A DNA stretch of 64,000 bases from Polaribacter haliotis (GCF_014784055.1 NZ_CP061813.1:2490001-2554000), one strand, 5' to 3'; numbered from the stretch's first letter, positions 36,757-45,926 are shown. Made by a program: numbers and translations. The notes: a model not told the origin generated them from the sequence alone.

Positions 36757-37407
36757 TTAGTTATTTTCTTTAATTGCTTCAGAAAGAATTTGCTTGAATA
36801 CATCTACAGGTTGTGCACCTGTAATAGCACTTTTATTATTAAGCACAATTGTAGGTACAGAATTAACTCCTAGATTTTTCCAATAGTCTTGTTTAGTTCT
36901 TACTTCTTTGCGTGCTTCTTCGTTGTATAATTTAGCTAAAGCTTCTTCAACATTTAACCCAACCTCTAATAAAGCTTCTCTTAAAACATCTTCTTTTGAT
37001 ACATCTTTTCGTTCGCTAAAAAAGGCTTTTGTTAATTGCATTTTTAAATCGGTTTGTTTATCGAATTCTTTTGCATATTCTAATAAAACATGGGCGTTAA
37101 AAGTATTTGCCATTCGCATGTCGTCAAAATAATCAAATGTAAAACCAAGTTCAGCACCAGCTACTACCATTTGCTTTTGCGATTCTTTTTGTTGTTCTAG
37201 AGTAGCACCATATTTTTCTGCAATATGTTCTTGTACATTTTGTCCTTCTGCTGGCATGTTAGGGTTTAGCTCAAAAGGTTGCCATTCAATTTCTACCTGA
37301 TCTTGAATACCCAATTCTGCGATTGCTTTTTCCAAACGTTTGTATCCAATAGTGCACCAAGGACAAACAACGTCGGAAACAATGTCTATTTTTATTGACT
37401 TTTTCAT
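36757..37407 (-). CDS. DsbA-family oxidoreductase (FrnE-like)
   Basis: 216 residues without a signal peptide, so cytosolic. Thioredoxin-fold active site VCPWC in DVVCPWCTIGYKRLEKAI and the cis-Pro in VNSVPTIVLNNKSAITGAQP. The length and WQPFELNPNMPAEG block are those of FrnE-like 2-hydroxychromene isomerase relatives, linked in other bacteria to oxidative stress. Follows the CMD gene by 88 nt and is probably under the same TetR operator. Confidence 0.92.
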   Translation of the reverse strand: MKKSIKIDIVSDVVCPWCTIGYKRLEKAIAELGIQDQVEIEWQPFELNPNMPAEGQNVQEHIAEKYGATLEQQKESQKQMVVAGAELGFTFDYFDDMRMANTFNAHVLLEYAKEFDKQTDLKMQLTKAFFSERKDVSKEDVLREALLEVGLNVEEALAKLYNEEARKEVRTKQDYWKNLGVNSVPTIVLNNKSAITGAQPVDVFKQILSEAIKENN

Positions 37408-37495
37408 TGGTTATATTTTAAATTCCATTAAGAATTATGTTTTTAATTAACCTCCCAATTTAATGGAAGGTTTTAATTGATAATCTTTTTTGTAG

Positions 37496-38059
37496 TTAAG
37501 CTTTCGTATTTTCTTTAGTCCAAGCAAACTTTTTAAATCCTGCATCTACAGGAGTATTAGCAATATGGTTTACATAATTACTGATTGTTTTTTGAGATAA
37601 TCCTAAAATAATTTCTAACACTTGAGTTTCGTTATAACCAACTGCATAAAATGCATTCAAATCTTCTTGAGTAACATGCCCTCGATTACGAACAATTGTT
37701 AACGTAAATGTACGTAACGCTTCTAATTTAGGACTTTCAAGTGGTGTTTCATTTCGTAAAGCTTCTGAAATAGCATCATCTACTTTCATCATTTTTGCAA
37801 TACCTGTATGAGCAGGCACACAATAATGACATTCATGTTCTACGTTAATGGTTTGCCACACGACTGTTAATTCGTCATTATTAAATGAAGAATCTACAAA
37901 AAGTTGATGAATGGTTTTATAGGCCTCTAAAATACCAGGAGCTCCTGCTAAAACCCCATGTAAACCAGGAATCATTCCGAATGTTTTTTGAGAATTTTCT
38001 AATGATGTTTTGCTACCTTCTGGCGCAGTTTCAATGTTATGAATTTTTAATGTTGTCAT
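37496..38059 (-). CDS. Carboxymuconolactone decarboxylase / AhpD-like protein (first)
   Basis: 187 residues from ATG 38059 (MTTLKIHNIET); the earlier in-frame ATG at 38098 lies inside the operator and is rejected. The redox motif E-x3-C-x2-C-x3-H is seen in NVEHECHYCVPAHTGIAK; AhpD-like family members use it as a peroxidase or disulfide centre. Preceded by a perfect operator (38089-38108) identical to that of the adjacent TetR gene. A second, distinct member lies at 46440. Confidence 0.93.
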   Translation of the reverse strand: MTTLKIHNIETAPEGSKTSLENSQKTFGMIPGLHGVLAGAPGILEAYKTIHQLFVDSSFNNDELTVVWQTINVEHECHYCVPAHTGIAKMMKVDDAISEALRNETPLESPKLEALRTFTLTIVRNRGHVTQEDLNAFYAVGYNETQVLEIILGLSQKTISNYVNHIANTPVDAGFKKFAWTKENTKA

Positions 38060-38088
38060 AATTTTTATCAATTTATAATATTTATTTA

Positions 38089-38108
38089 AACTAAACAATC
38101 GTTTAGTT
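38089..38108. promoter_or_regulatory. Predicted TetR operator upstream of the CMD-DsbA operon
   Basis: AACTAAACAATCGTTTAGTT: perfect arms AACTAAAC/GTTTAGTT with centre AATC, 29 nt before ATG 38059. The same sequence lies before the TetR gene at 38710. Confidence 0.8.
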
Positions 38109-38125
38109 ATTTGTTAAAAAAAAGG

Positions 38126-38689
38126 TTAGATATTTTTGAATGTCATTTCAATATAATCCTTTATTTCTTCTTTGTTATTTACTCTTGTTGCAGCTGCTAA
38201 ACCATGTTTTGCTAACACTAAAAAGTTTGCTTCTTTTTTAATTGTTTCTTCATTTTTAGAAGAATCCATTTTTAATTTTTCTATAAATAAACTTTTTAGA
38301 TTATCCATAAAAGAGTTAATTTGGTTGTTTACTAGTTCGTCTTCACTTGTAGAAAACTCATTATATGTGTTGGTTACTAAACAACCTTTTTCATTGCCAT
38401 TCTCATTACAAACGGCTACAGAATCATAAAAAAATTGTTTAATATCTTCAACGCCATTAGAAGCATTTTTAAATTTATCGAACATTGCTTTTCTTTTAGA
38501 ATTGTAGCTTTTTAAACTTTCTAAAAACAAACCATGTTTATTACCAAAACTAGAATATATAGAAAACTTATTTATGCCCATTTCTTTTTCAAGCATTTGC
38601 ATAGATGTATTTTCATAGCCTTTTCGCCAAAACAAATGCATTGCTTTGTCAATAACTTCTTCTTCTATATATTGTTTTTTTCTAGCCAT
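38126..38689 (-). CDS. TetR/AcrR-family transcriptional repressor
   Basis: 187 residues. N-terminal helix-turn-helix VIDKAMHLFWRKGYENTSMQMLEKEMGINKFSIYSSFGNKHGLFLESLKSYN (about 12-62); the C-terminal ligand domain contains CNENGNEKGCLVTNTYNEFS and resembles YxaF/TetR_C regulators. It very likely represses itself and the CMD-DsbA operon, because both promoters hold the same palindrome and its own -7 box overlaps it. The inducer is unknown; targets suggest an electrophile or oxidant. Confidence 0.95.
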   Translation of the reverse strand: MARKKQYIEEEVIDKAMHLFWRKGYENTSMQMLEKEMGINKFSIYSSFGNKHGLFLESLKSYNSKRKAMFDKFKNASNGVEDIKQFFYDSVAVCNENGNEKGCLVTNTYNEFSTSEDELVNNQINSFMDNLKSLFIEKLKMDSSKNEETIKKEANFLVLAKHGLAAATRVNNKEEIKDYIEMTFKNI

Positions 38690-38705
38690 TGTTTTAATAA
38701 TGCTA

Positions 38706-38713
38706 CAAAACTA
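38706..38713 (-). promoter_or_regulatory. -7 box of the TetR gene
   Basis: Minus-strand TAGTTTTG (TAnnTTTG); its first four bases are part of the operator arm, so repressor binding would block it. Confidence 0.55.
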
Positions 38714-38727
38714 AACAATCGTTTAGT
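38710..38727. promoter_or_regulatory. Predicted TetR operator upstream of its own gene
   Basis: ACTAAACAATCGTTTAGT, perfect 7-bp arms and centre AATC, 21 nt before the TetR ATG; identical to the core at 38090-38107. Confidence 0.82.
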
Positions 38728-38766
38728 AATAAAAAAACATTTTAATGATTTTTATTTTTTTTCTAA

Positions 38767-39309
38767 TTATTGATACAAAACATATCTTGGAGGTTTTATT
38801 CCATTCAATCTTAAATAGACCAAAATTTGAGCTCTGTGATGCGTAACATGGTCTGAAAGTAGCAGTAAAATTTGTCTTTTACTTCTATCTAAACCTAAAT
38901 AATCTAAACGATCGTTAAATTTAGAAGTATCAAATTCTTTTATAAATTTTATGGTTTCATCAAAAGTTTTATTGATGGTTGCAATCATTTCGGCTTTCGA
39001 TTTATTAGCTACTTTTAGAGTGTTGTCTGTGTTCCAATCTCTTGCTTTTCTTTCTCCTAATAAAGACTGACAATGCCAATCCATTGCCCAAGTAATGTGC
39101 ATTAAATTTTCTGCAAAACTCATAGATTCTGGTGTTGCTTTAAAACCATATTTGTCTTCTGGCATTTCTTCAGCAACTAAAACTAAATATTTTCTTGAGT
39201 TTTCTAATCGCTCCAAATAATCTTTTATAAAATCTGTTTGTTCTGTTTTTGATTGAGATGTACAAGAAGCAAATAGAACAATAAAGGAGAAAATTAAGAT
39301 GCGTTTCAT
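38767..39309 (-). CDS. DinB-family lipoprotein
   Basis: 180 residues. SPII signal with lipobox LFASC. Four-helix DinB fold with three likely metal His residues in AENLMHITWAMDWHC and LLLLSDHVTHHRAQILVYLRLNGI, then the end PPRYV. DinB/YfiT members are metal-dependent thiol transferases or of unknown role; an exported lipid-anchored form is less common. 40 nt downstream of the PLP-enzyme gene, same strand. Confidence 0.9.
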   Translation of the reverse strand: MKRILIFSFIVLFASCTSQSKTEQTDFIKDYLERLENSRKYLVLVAEEMPEDKYGFKATPESMSFAENLMHITWAMDWHCQSLLGERKARDWNTDNTLKVANKSKAEMIATINKTFDETIKFIKEFDTSKFNDRLDYLGLDRSKRQILLLLSDHVTHHRAQILVYLRLNGIKPPRYVLYQ

Positions 39310-39349
39310 AATTATTTAGTTTTTGATATGAATATTAGCTTAAAACAGA

Positions 39350-41194
39350 TTAAATCCCTTCCACAAATTCTAAAAACACTTTTTTATGAAGGTCTAAATC
39401 TAAATCTGGAGAAAGCGAAACTCTGGCAATATAATCTTTATCGCCTTCTTTTGTAGTTCCTTGAGTTGAGGTTGCAGGAATGGTCCAATAACAGCCTTTT
39501 AATTGTCCATAACTTACACAATACTTACTCTCATTAGGAATTTCAGTAATCATTAAATGGATTAATTTATGATTCAGTTCTCGTTTATATTCTTCCTTTT
39601 CTTCGGCAGAATTTCCTTTTGTTGGTAAATCCAAAGAAAAAACTGATGGCGTAAAATCTTGTTTTGCCAATTTCTCTGAAACAAAATTTATTTTCGCTTC
39701 TGGTAAAGTTTCATGAATAAAATCTACAAATTCACGTGTATTTTTATACGCATCTTTAATTCTTTGGTTCATTGAAGGCATTTGTTTTGCCAAGATTTCC
39801 ATTTGAATATCTGTGGCTTCATTATCACAAAGATTCAGGTGGATTTCTATTTTCTCCATCAATTTTACTGTTTTATTGTTTCCAACAACATAGCCAGCTG
39901 TACATTTTCCACCACTTGGAAATTTAGAACCACTTGCATAAGAAATCGTTCTAACTGAAGAAAGAATTTCGCCTTCACCTAAAAAATGAACATTTGGGCA
40001 AAAAGTTTGGTCCAAAATAAAAACAGGGTCAATCGCAATTTCGCCATTTGCATTTGTACGTTCTTTGCTTAAAGCTTCCTTTAATTTGATTAAATCTGGA
40101 ACTTCAACTCTTGGATTTGTAGGAATTTCTGCAATTATATAAGGAATTGCATCTTCGTTGGCGATTTTCTCCAAAACTGTATTGATACTCTGAACCATAT
40201 CATTATCGCCATCAACAGGCAAATCCACAACTTCCACATTTGCATCACAAGAAGCAACACGTCTTGCTTGGTCGTTTGTGCCTCCATAACAATTTGGCGG
40301 AACAATAAATTTAATCGCTTTTTTAGGATGATTTTCCTGTGCGTGATGCACTAATCCCATCATTATTGCATATTGAACAGACAAACCACTTGAACCCACC
40401 AAAGGTTTTAAAGTAGTTTCTGTAACTTTTTTAATGGAATTTAAAACACTCTTTTTATTCGTTTCAAAATCATCATTATTATTGATAAAAGGCGTATTTT
40501 CAACCAAAGATTCCAACGCAATTAAACAATTAGAAGGTGTCATTGCAATAGTTTCTCTTCTTCTTACGTGTTGAATGTCGGAAATATAAGATTCATTTTC
40601 TTGTCCATTTATCAATAAAATACTACCTAAATTTTTATAAATATTGATGTAGAAATCGATGTTTGAATGTAGATTTTGCGTAGTAATTTCACTTTGTGAT
40701 GCAATAAAAATGGTACTTCCATCAAATTCAGCAATTTCTGAAGTATTTTCTACTTTTTTCAGTTCAAATTGATAACCATAAACACTTTTTAAAATTTCAG
40801 TATTAAAAGATTCAGGAATTTTATTAGAATATAAAATTCGAGTTTTTTTATTGGCTAGTAAATTGGTTCTTAAAATTGCTAAAACAGGCATTGTTTCAGA
40901 TGAAAAACTAATAATGTTTTCTGAATTTAATCCATGTAAATTCCCAATAATCCATTCTAAAACACAAGATAAAGGATGTCCTAAACGAATATAATCGTAC
41001 GCAGTTGGTAATTCTTTTAGCGTAGAATTATCAAAATTATTAGTGTTGAATAAAGCTTCAAATTGATTTATAAATTCGGTTTTTGCCAATTCTTCATTAT
41101 AAATATCTAATCTGTGTGTTGTTAAATTTAACCAATCTTTTGGCATATTTTCTAACACGTTTTTTATGTAATTCTGTAATTTATTATTGCGCAT
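39350..41194 (-). CDS. Cys/Met-metabolism PLP-dependent enzyme with long N-terminal extension
   Basis: 614 residues; ordinary cystathionine gamma-synthase/beta-lyase enzymes have about 380-400. The catalytic part (about 265-614) has PPNCYGGTNDQARR (298-311), IAEIPTNPRVEVPDL, the PLP-N1 Asp in LDQTF (395) and the Schiff-base Lys 424 in SGSKFPSGGKC. The N-terminal 65-235 repeats the same fold pattern in degenerate form (LGHPLSCVLEWIIGNLHGL, then TPSNCLIALESL), like a partial duplication. Substrate not assignable; a C-S lyase or synthase role is inferred. Confidence 0.85.
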   Translation of the reverse strand: MRNNKLQNYIKNVLENMPKDWLNLTTHRLDIYNEELAKTEFINQFEALFNTNNFDNSTLKELPTAYDYIRLGHPLSCVLEWIIGNLHGLNSENIISFSSETMPVLAILRTNLLANKKTRILYSNKIPESFNTEILKSVYGYQFELKKVENTSEIAEFDGSTIFIASQSEITTQNLHSNIDFYINIYKNLGSILLINGQENESYISDIQHVRRRETIAMTPSNCLIALESLVENTPFINNNDDFETNKKSVLNSIKKVTETTLKPLVGSSGLSVQYAIMMGLVHHAQENHPKKAIKFIVPPNCYGGTNDQARRVASCDANVEVVDLPVDGDNDMVQSINTVLEKIANEDAIPYIIAEIPTNPRVEVPDLIKLKEALSKERTNANGEIAIDPVFILDQTFCPNVHFLGEGEILSSVRTISYASGSKFPSGGKCTAGYVVGNNKTVKLMEKIEIHLNLCDNEATDIQMEILAKQMPSMNQRIKDAYKNTREFVDFIHETLPEAKINFVSEKLAKQDFTPSVFSLDLPTKGNSAEEKEEYKRELNHKLIHLMITEIPNESKYCVSYGQLKGCYWTIPATSTQGTTKEGDKDYIARVSLSPDLDLDLHKKVFLEFVEGI

Positions 41195-41258
41195 AATTTT
41201 TATCTTCTTTGTAGGAGTTGCAAGTTACATTAATTAGAATTTTTAAAGAAAATAATGG

Positions 41259-42047
41259 TCAAAAGCTTTTCACAAAACTCTTTAAAGCTTCAATTAATTC
41301 CAATTTATTTTCAATATGACTCATGTGTCCATCATTAAAAACAACAACTTCAGAATTTGTTTTTTCAGCTTCTGCTAAAGATATTTTATAATTTAGTACA
41401 GGATCTTTTTTACCAATAATTATCAGCTTTTTAAAGTCATTTTCTGCTAAAACATCATTTCTATTTGGGCGAATTCTCATGCCTTCTTGTCCTGCAATAT
41501 ATCCTTGAATTGGAGTTTGCAATGCTTCATGTAAAGCCGATTTCATTTCCTTTTTAAATTTGGTTCTACTTTCTTCGCCAAACAAATTCGAAAAAGACAT
41601 TCTAACCATGTTTGTAAAGTTATTCTGAATCATTTTGTTGGCACGTAAACGTAAATTTTTACGTTCAACATCATCTTCATTGGAAGTGGAATTCATTAAA
41701 CACAAACCTTTTACTTTCTGCGGGTTTTTTTCTGCAAAAGCCAATGCAACATAACCTCCTAAAGAATGGCCAACCAAAATATATTTTCTAATTTTTAGAT
41801 GTTGTAAAACAGCTTTAATTGTTTCTGCAAAAAGTTCCATAGAATGAGAATACCCAATACATTCTGTTTTTCCATGACCTAATAAATCAATGGTAATTAC
41901 TCTATTTCTTTTAGAAATTTTAGGAATTATGTCTTTCCACATAGTAGAATTCTCCAAAAAACCGTGAATTAAGACAACTGCAGTTCCTTTTCCTTCATCA
42001 GAAAAAGAAATGTTCGCGTTTTTAAAAGTGATTGATTTTTGCATCAA
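41259..42047 (-). CDS. Alpha/beta-hydrolase fold enzyme
   Basis: 262 residues. Oxyanion-region VVLIHGFLENSTMW, nucleophile elbow LVGHSLGGYVALAFAEKNP (Ser), Asp in IIIGKKDPVLNY and His in FNDGHMSHIE complete the triad. No signal peptide; cytosolic esterase or hydrolase of unknown substrate. The start at 42047 is divergent from the beta-lactamase-family gene, with 43 nt between the start codons. Confidence 0.93.
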   Translation of the reverse strand: MMQKSITFKNANISFSDEGKGTAVVLIHGFLENSTMWKDIIPKISKRNRVITIDLLGHGKTECIGYSHSMELFAETIKAVLQHLKIRKYILVGHSLGGYVALAFAEKNPQKVKGLCLMNSTSNEDDVERKNLRLRANKMIQNNFTNMVRMSFSNLFGEESRTKFKKEMKSALHEALQTPIQGYIAGQEGMRIRPNRNDVLAENDFKKLIIIGKKDPVLNYKISLAEAEKTNSEVVVFNDGHMSHIENKLELIEALKSFVKSF

Positions 42048-42090
42048 TCAAAAATATGTATATTTCACGTTTAAAAATAATTCTACAATC

Positions 42091-43641
42091 ATGAAATTTA
42101 TAAAAGGATTCATTTTCGCTTTTCTGTTATCATCAACAGTTATTTCTGCTCAAATTCAAGATAAAAAATTAGACAAATTAATCCAAAAAACGCTTACAAC
42201 TTTCGATGTTCCTGGTATTTCTGTCGGAATTTTAAAAGACGGCGAAATTGTCTACGCAAAAGGTTATGGAGTTCGTTCTTTAACCACAAAAAAAGACATG
42301 AACGAAAATACCTTGGTTGGTGTTGCTTCCAACAGTAAAGGTTTTACATGTTTTGCGTTGGCAATGATGGTAGATGAAGGCAAATTAAATTGGGATGATA
42401 AAGTAAGAAAACACATTCCAGAATTTCAATTATATGATGCTTGGGTAACACAAGAATTTACGGTTAGAGATTTGGTTACACACAGAAGTGGAATGGCTTT
42501 AGGTGCAGGAGATTTAATGTTTTTCCCTGAAGGAAACGATTTTACTGTTACAGATGTTATCAAAAACGTAAAACACTTAAAACCAGAAAGTTCATTCCGA
42601 AGTAAATTCGCTTACAACAACAATATGTTTATAATTGCTGGGGAAGTTTTAAAACGTGTAAGTGGACTTTCTTGGGAAGAATTTATCGAACAAAAAATTA
42701 TGAAACCTGTTGGAATGAACAACAGTAAAGCGTCTTATAACAGAGTTACAAATCGTACAAATATTATTGATGCGCATACAAGAACTGAAGGAAAAGTTGT
42801 GCAAATTCCTCATGATTGGAGCGAAACAGCAAACGCTGCAGGAGGAATTGTAAGTAACGTAAAAGACATGCTTACTTGGGCAAAATTTTTAATGAATGAT
42901 GCTGTAACTTCAGATGGAAAACGCTTGTTAAGTTCAAATCAATTTCATGAACTTTGGCAATTGCAAACACCTTTAAAAGTAGGTAAAAACGATTGGTACA
43001 ATTCCAATTTTAGAGGTTATGGTTTGGGTTGGTTTTTAACGGATGTAAAAGGCGGACACAAACAAGTATATCACACAGGTGGTTTGTTAGGTACTGTTAC
43101 ACAATTTACTATGATTCCTGATTTAGATTTAGGAATTATTGTACTCACAAACCAAATGAATGGAAACGCATTTAACACGATTACAAACACGATAAAAGAC
43201 AGTTATTTAGGCTATAAAGACAGAAATTGGATAAAAACCTATGGAGATAGAAATGCAAATTATCTAAAATATAACGATAGTATAAAAGCAAGCGTTTACA
43301 AAAAAGTTTCTTTGGCTAAAAACAATAAAAGTTTACCAAAACCGAGTCAGATTTTGGGTACTTATAACGATGCTTGGTTTGGTGATGTTGTGATTTCTTT
43401 TGATGGCAATAAATACACCATAAAAAGTAAAAGATCTACTGATATTTCTGGCGAATTATTACCTTACAACCAAACAACATACGTTGCAAAATGGAATAAC
43501 AGAAGTTTCGATGCTGATGTTTTTGTAAACTTTACTTTTAATGAGAAAGGAAACGCAGAAAGTGCAACTATGAAGTTTGTAGCACCAATTACCGATTTCA
43601 GTTTCGATTTCGAACATTTAAACCTTAAAAAAGTCAATTAA
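42091..43641 (+). CDS. Serine hydrolase (class C beta-lactamase family) with C-terminal DUF3471-like domain
   Basis: 516 residues from ATG 42091 (MKFIKGFIFAFLLSS, signal peptide ending SAQ); an upstream frame start at 42010 overlaps the hydrolase gene and has no signal. Motifs: SNSKGFT (Ser-x-x-Lys), the Tyr motif YNNNMFIIAGEVL, and HTGGLLGTVTQFTMIPDLDLGIIVLTNQ. The last 110 residues (ILGTYNDAWFGDVVISFDGNKYTIKS) form a DUF3471-type beta domain. Exported peptidase or esterase. brnQ begins 1 nt after its stop. Confidence 0.93.
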   Translation: MKFIKGFIFAFLLSSTVISAQIQDKKLDKLIQKTLTTFDVPGISVGILKDGEIVYAKGYGVRSLTTKKDMNENTLVGVASNSKGFTCFALAMMVDEGKLNWDDKVRKHIPEFQLYDAWVTQEFTVRDLVTHRSGMALGAGDLMFFPEGNDFTVTDVIKNVKHLKPESSFRSKFAYNNNMFIIAGEVLKRVSGLSWEEFIEQKIMKPVGMNNSKASYNRVTNRTNIIDAHTRTEGKVVQIPHDWSETANAAGGIVSNVKDMLTWAKFLMNDAVTSDGKRLLSSNQFHELWQLQTPLKVGKNDWYNSNFRGYGLGWFLTDVKGGHKQVYHTGGLLGTVTQFTMIPDLDLGIIVLTNQMNGNAFNTITNTIKDSYLGYKDRNWIKTYGDRNANYLKYNDSIKASVYKKVSLAKNNKSLPKPSQILGTYNDAWFGDVVISFDGNKYTIKSKRSTDISGELLPYNQTTYVAKWNNRSFDADVFVNFTFNEKGNAESATMKFVAPITDFSFDFEHLNLKKVN

Positions 43642-43642
43642 A

Positions 43643-44908
43643 TTGAATAAAAAAAAAGAAATTTGGATTGCCGGTTTTGCACTTTTCTCGCTCTTTTTTG
43701 GCGCAGGAAATTTAATTTTACCACCATCTTTGGGCGCAAATTCTGGTGCAGATTGGTGGATTGTTGTGTTGGGTTTTGTACTAACTGCAGTAACAATTCC
43801 TATTTTGGCAATTTTTGCACACGCAAAATTACAAGGAACTTTGTACGATTTTGGTAAAAAAGTTTCACCTCTTTTTAGTACGGTTTATTGTTTATTAATT
43901 TACAGTATTGCCATTGCAATTCCATCACCAAGAACAGCAGCAGTTACCCATGAAATGACTGTGCAACCATTTTTTGAAACTACACCACTTTTAACAAGTG
44001 TAATTTATTTTGTGTTGGTTTTTATTTTTGCCATAAACAGGACAAGAGTAATTGGTTTAATTGGTAAGTTTTTAACGCCAATTATTGTGCTGATTCTACT
44101 AATAATAATCGGAATTGCATTTTTTACTTCATCAGGAACTGTAAATCCATCCACATTTAAAACACCTTTTGTAGACGGAATTTTAGAAGGTTATCAAACT
44201 TTTGATGCAATTGGGGGTGTTGTTGTTGGAGCTGTAATTATTATCTCTTTAAACTATAGTTCGCATACAACTTTCGATGCCAAAAGAAGACTCATTAGAA
44301 AAGCTGGTTTTATTGCAGGAGCAGGATTGTTATTAATTTACGGAGGTTTAATTTTAAGTGGATCTTTATTTAGTTCAACATTTGCAGAAGGCGCCTCCAG
44401 AACTGAAATTTTATCTAGTTTAAGCACACAAACTTTAGGACATTTAGGAACTACTTTTTTAAGTGTTTTGGTGGCTTTAGCGTGTTTTACAACAGCAGTG
44501 GGTATTGTAACAGGAACTGCAGATTACATCAAAGGAATTTCCAACGATTCTAAAAAAGCGTATATAATTACTGCTGCGATTGCTTCCATAATCGGAATTA
44601 TTGTGGGAAGTTATCAGGTAGATTTCATTATTACATTAGCAGTGCCAGCATTAATGTTCTTATATCCAATAACTATTGTACTGATTTTATTGAATATTGT
44701 TCCTGATAAATATGCATCTAAATTGGTATTTAGAGGTGTAGTTTTAGTGACGTTTATTTTTAGTATTCCAGATTTTTTAGGATTTGTAATTCCAAGAGAA
44801 AATTTAGTGGGCATTAAAAATATAATTCCATTGGCAAACTCAAGTTTAGGTTGGGTAATTCCTGCTATTTTGGTGTTTTTTGGGTTGAATTTGATTAATA
44901 GAAAGTAA
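43643..44908 (+). CDS. brnQ: Branched-chain amino acid carrier, LIVCS family
   Basis: 421 residues, about 12 membrane helices. Opening IWIAGFALFSLFFGAGNLILPPSLGANSG is the family signature; SPRTAAVTHEM and TADYIKGISN also fit. Sodium-coupled symport of Leu, Ile and Val in the inner membrane. There is no ATG in frame near the N-terminus, so the TTG at 43643 is the start, 1 nt after the preceding stop; translation is probably coupled. Confidence 0.94.
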   Translation: MNKKKEIWIAGFALFSLFFGAGNLILPPSLGANSGADWWIVVLGFVLTAVTIPILAIFAHAKLQGTLYDFGKKVSPLFSTVYCLLIYSIAIAIPSPRTAAVTHEMTVQPFFETTPLLTSVIYFVLVFIFAINRTRVIGLIGKFLTPIIVLILLIIIGIAFFTSSGTVNPSTFKTPFVDGILEGYQTFDAIGGVVVGAVIIISLNYSSHTTFDAKRRLIRKAGFIAGAGLLLIYGGLILSGSLFSSTFAEGASRTEILSSLSTQTLGHLGTTFLSVLVALACFTTAVGIVTGTADYIKGISNDSKKAYIITAAIASIIGIIVGSYQVDFIITLAVPALMFLYPITIVLILLNIVPDKYASKLVFRGVVLVTFIFSIPDFLGFVIPRENLVGIKNIIPLANSSLGWVIPAILVFFGLNLINRK

Positions 44909-44959
44909 TTTTTTAATTTTTCTAAATATTTTACGACCAACAAAAAAACAAACCACAAT

Positions 44960-45799
44960 TTGGCAGTTCAAGACATTACAAAATATTCGTTTAAAGACAC
45001 TTTTTCATTAAGCACAGTTCAGTTTGATAAAGCGTGTACTATAAATCATAACGAACAAATAAACGCGTATGCTATTTATTGGATTCAAGAAGGAAAAGGA
45101 ACCTATAATATCGATTTTGAAGAATATTCTTTCGACGATAATGTGTTGTTTTTTCTTTCTCCAGGACAAGTTTTTTCAGTCGATTCAGAAAAAATAAAAA
45201 CAGCCTATAAACTTACTTTTGTGCGAGATTTTTACTGCATACAAACACATGATAAAGAAGTAGCTTGTAACGGAATTCTCTTCAACAATATTTATGAAAC
45301 TCCGTTTGTAAAACCTTGCGAAAAAGATACAGCAAAACTCAACTTTATTTTAGAGAGTTTGGTGGAGGAATTTCAGCAAAACGAAACTGCACAATATGAC
45401 ATGTTGCAGGCCTATTTAAAACAATTTATCATTCACGCAGTTCGTGTAAAAAAGGAAAATCACGTTATAAAAGAAGACACAGAAACCCGTCTTTTTAAAG
45501 ATTTTAGTTTGTTGGTAGAGCAGAATTTTAAAAAGCTACATTCTGTAACAGATTATGCAAATAGATTAGGAATTTCGCCAAAATCTGTCACGAAACACTT
45601 TCAGAAATTGGGTACAAAAACACCTTCAGAATTTATTAAAAATCGCATTTTATTAGAAGCAAAACGTCAGTTAATTTATACAGATAATACCGTAAAAGAA
45701 ATCGCTTTCGAGCTCGGTTTTAACGATCCTGCCTATTTTACACGCTTTTTTACGAAGGCAATTTCCAAGTCTCCACTTCAATTTAAAAAGGAACATTAG
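44960..45799 (+). CDS. AraC-family transcriptional regulator
   Basis: 279 residues; the start is TTG 44960 or a nearby non-ATG codon. N-terminal cupin-like sensor half (about 20-150: INAYAIYWIQEGKGTYNIDFEEYSFDDNVLFFLSPGQVF); C-terminal double helix-turn-helix LHSVTDYANRLGISPKSVTKHFQKLG and TVKEIAFELGFNDPAYFTRFFTKAISKSPLQFKK. Likely controls the following Zn-ribbon peptide, CMD and cupredoxin genes; this is inferred from order alone. Confidence 0.92.
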   Translation: MAVQDITKYSFKDTFSLSTVQFDKACTINHNEQINAYAIYWIQEGKGTYNIDFEEYSFDDNVLFFLSPGQVFSVDSEKIKTAYKLTFVRDFYCIQTHDKEVACNGILFNNIYETPFVKPCEKDTAKLNFILESLVEEFQQNETAQYDMLQAYLKQFIIHAVRVKKENHVIKEDTETRLFKDFSLLVEQNFKKLHSVTDYANRLGISPKSVTKHFQKLGTKTPSEFIKNRILLEAKRQLIYTDNTVKEIAFELGFNDPAYFTRFFTKAISKSPLQFKKEH

Positions 45800-45816
45800 C
45801 ATCCATCTTTTTATTA

Positions 45817-45926
45817 GGGCGTGCCTTTTTTCAAAAAAGAAAAAAGTCAGGCTTTCACAACTCGCTTTTTTAAGTTTTATCAAACTTAAAAAGAGCTCAA
45901 ACAACTTGTTCAATCCTTCACGCGTG
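45817..45926. repeat. Dispersed repeat with long hairpin (second copy, reverse)
   Basis: Starts GGGCGTGCC, ends CACGCGTG; the centre CTTTTTTAAGTTT-TATC-AAACTTAAAAAG is a hairpin. Reverse complement shares TTTGAGCTC, AAAAAAGCGAGT and GTGAAAGC with 8911-8973, but loop and flanks differ. It fills most of the 307-nt gene-free stretch after the AraC gene. Confidence 0.65.

Noticed and set aside
35862..36803. 313-residue form of the DUF6503 lipoprotein
   Set aside because: It would overlap the DsbA-like gene by 47 nt and bury the SPII signal; ATG 36692 gives a normal lipoprotein.
37449..37472. Terminator between the CMD and DsbA genes
   Set aside because: The stem AACCTCCC/GGAAGGTT contains a mismatch-type G-T pair and no T-run follows on the minus strand, so I did not call it.
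42010..42090. 27-residue extension of the class C serine hydrolase
   Set aside because: It overlaps the divergent hydrolase gene and places the signal peptide internally.
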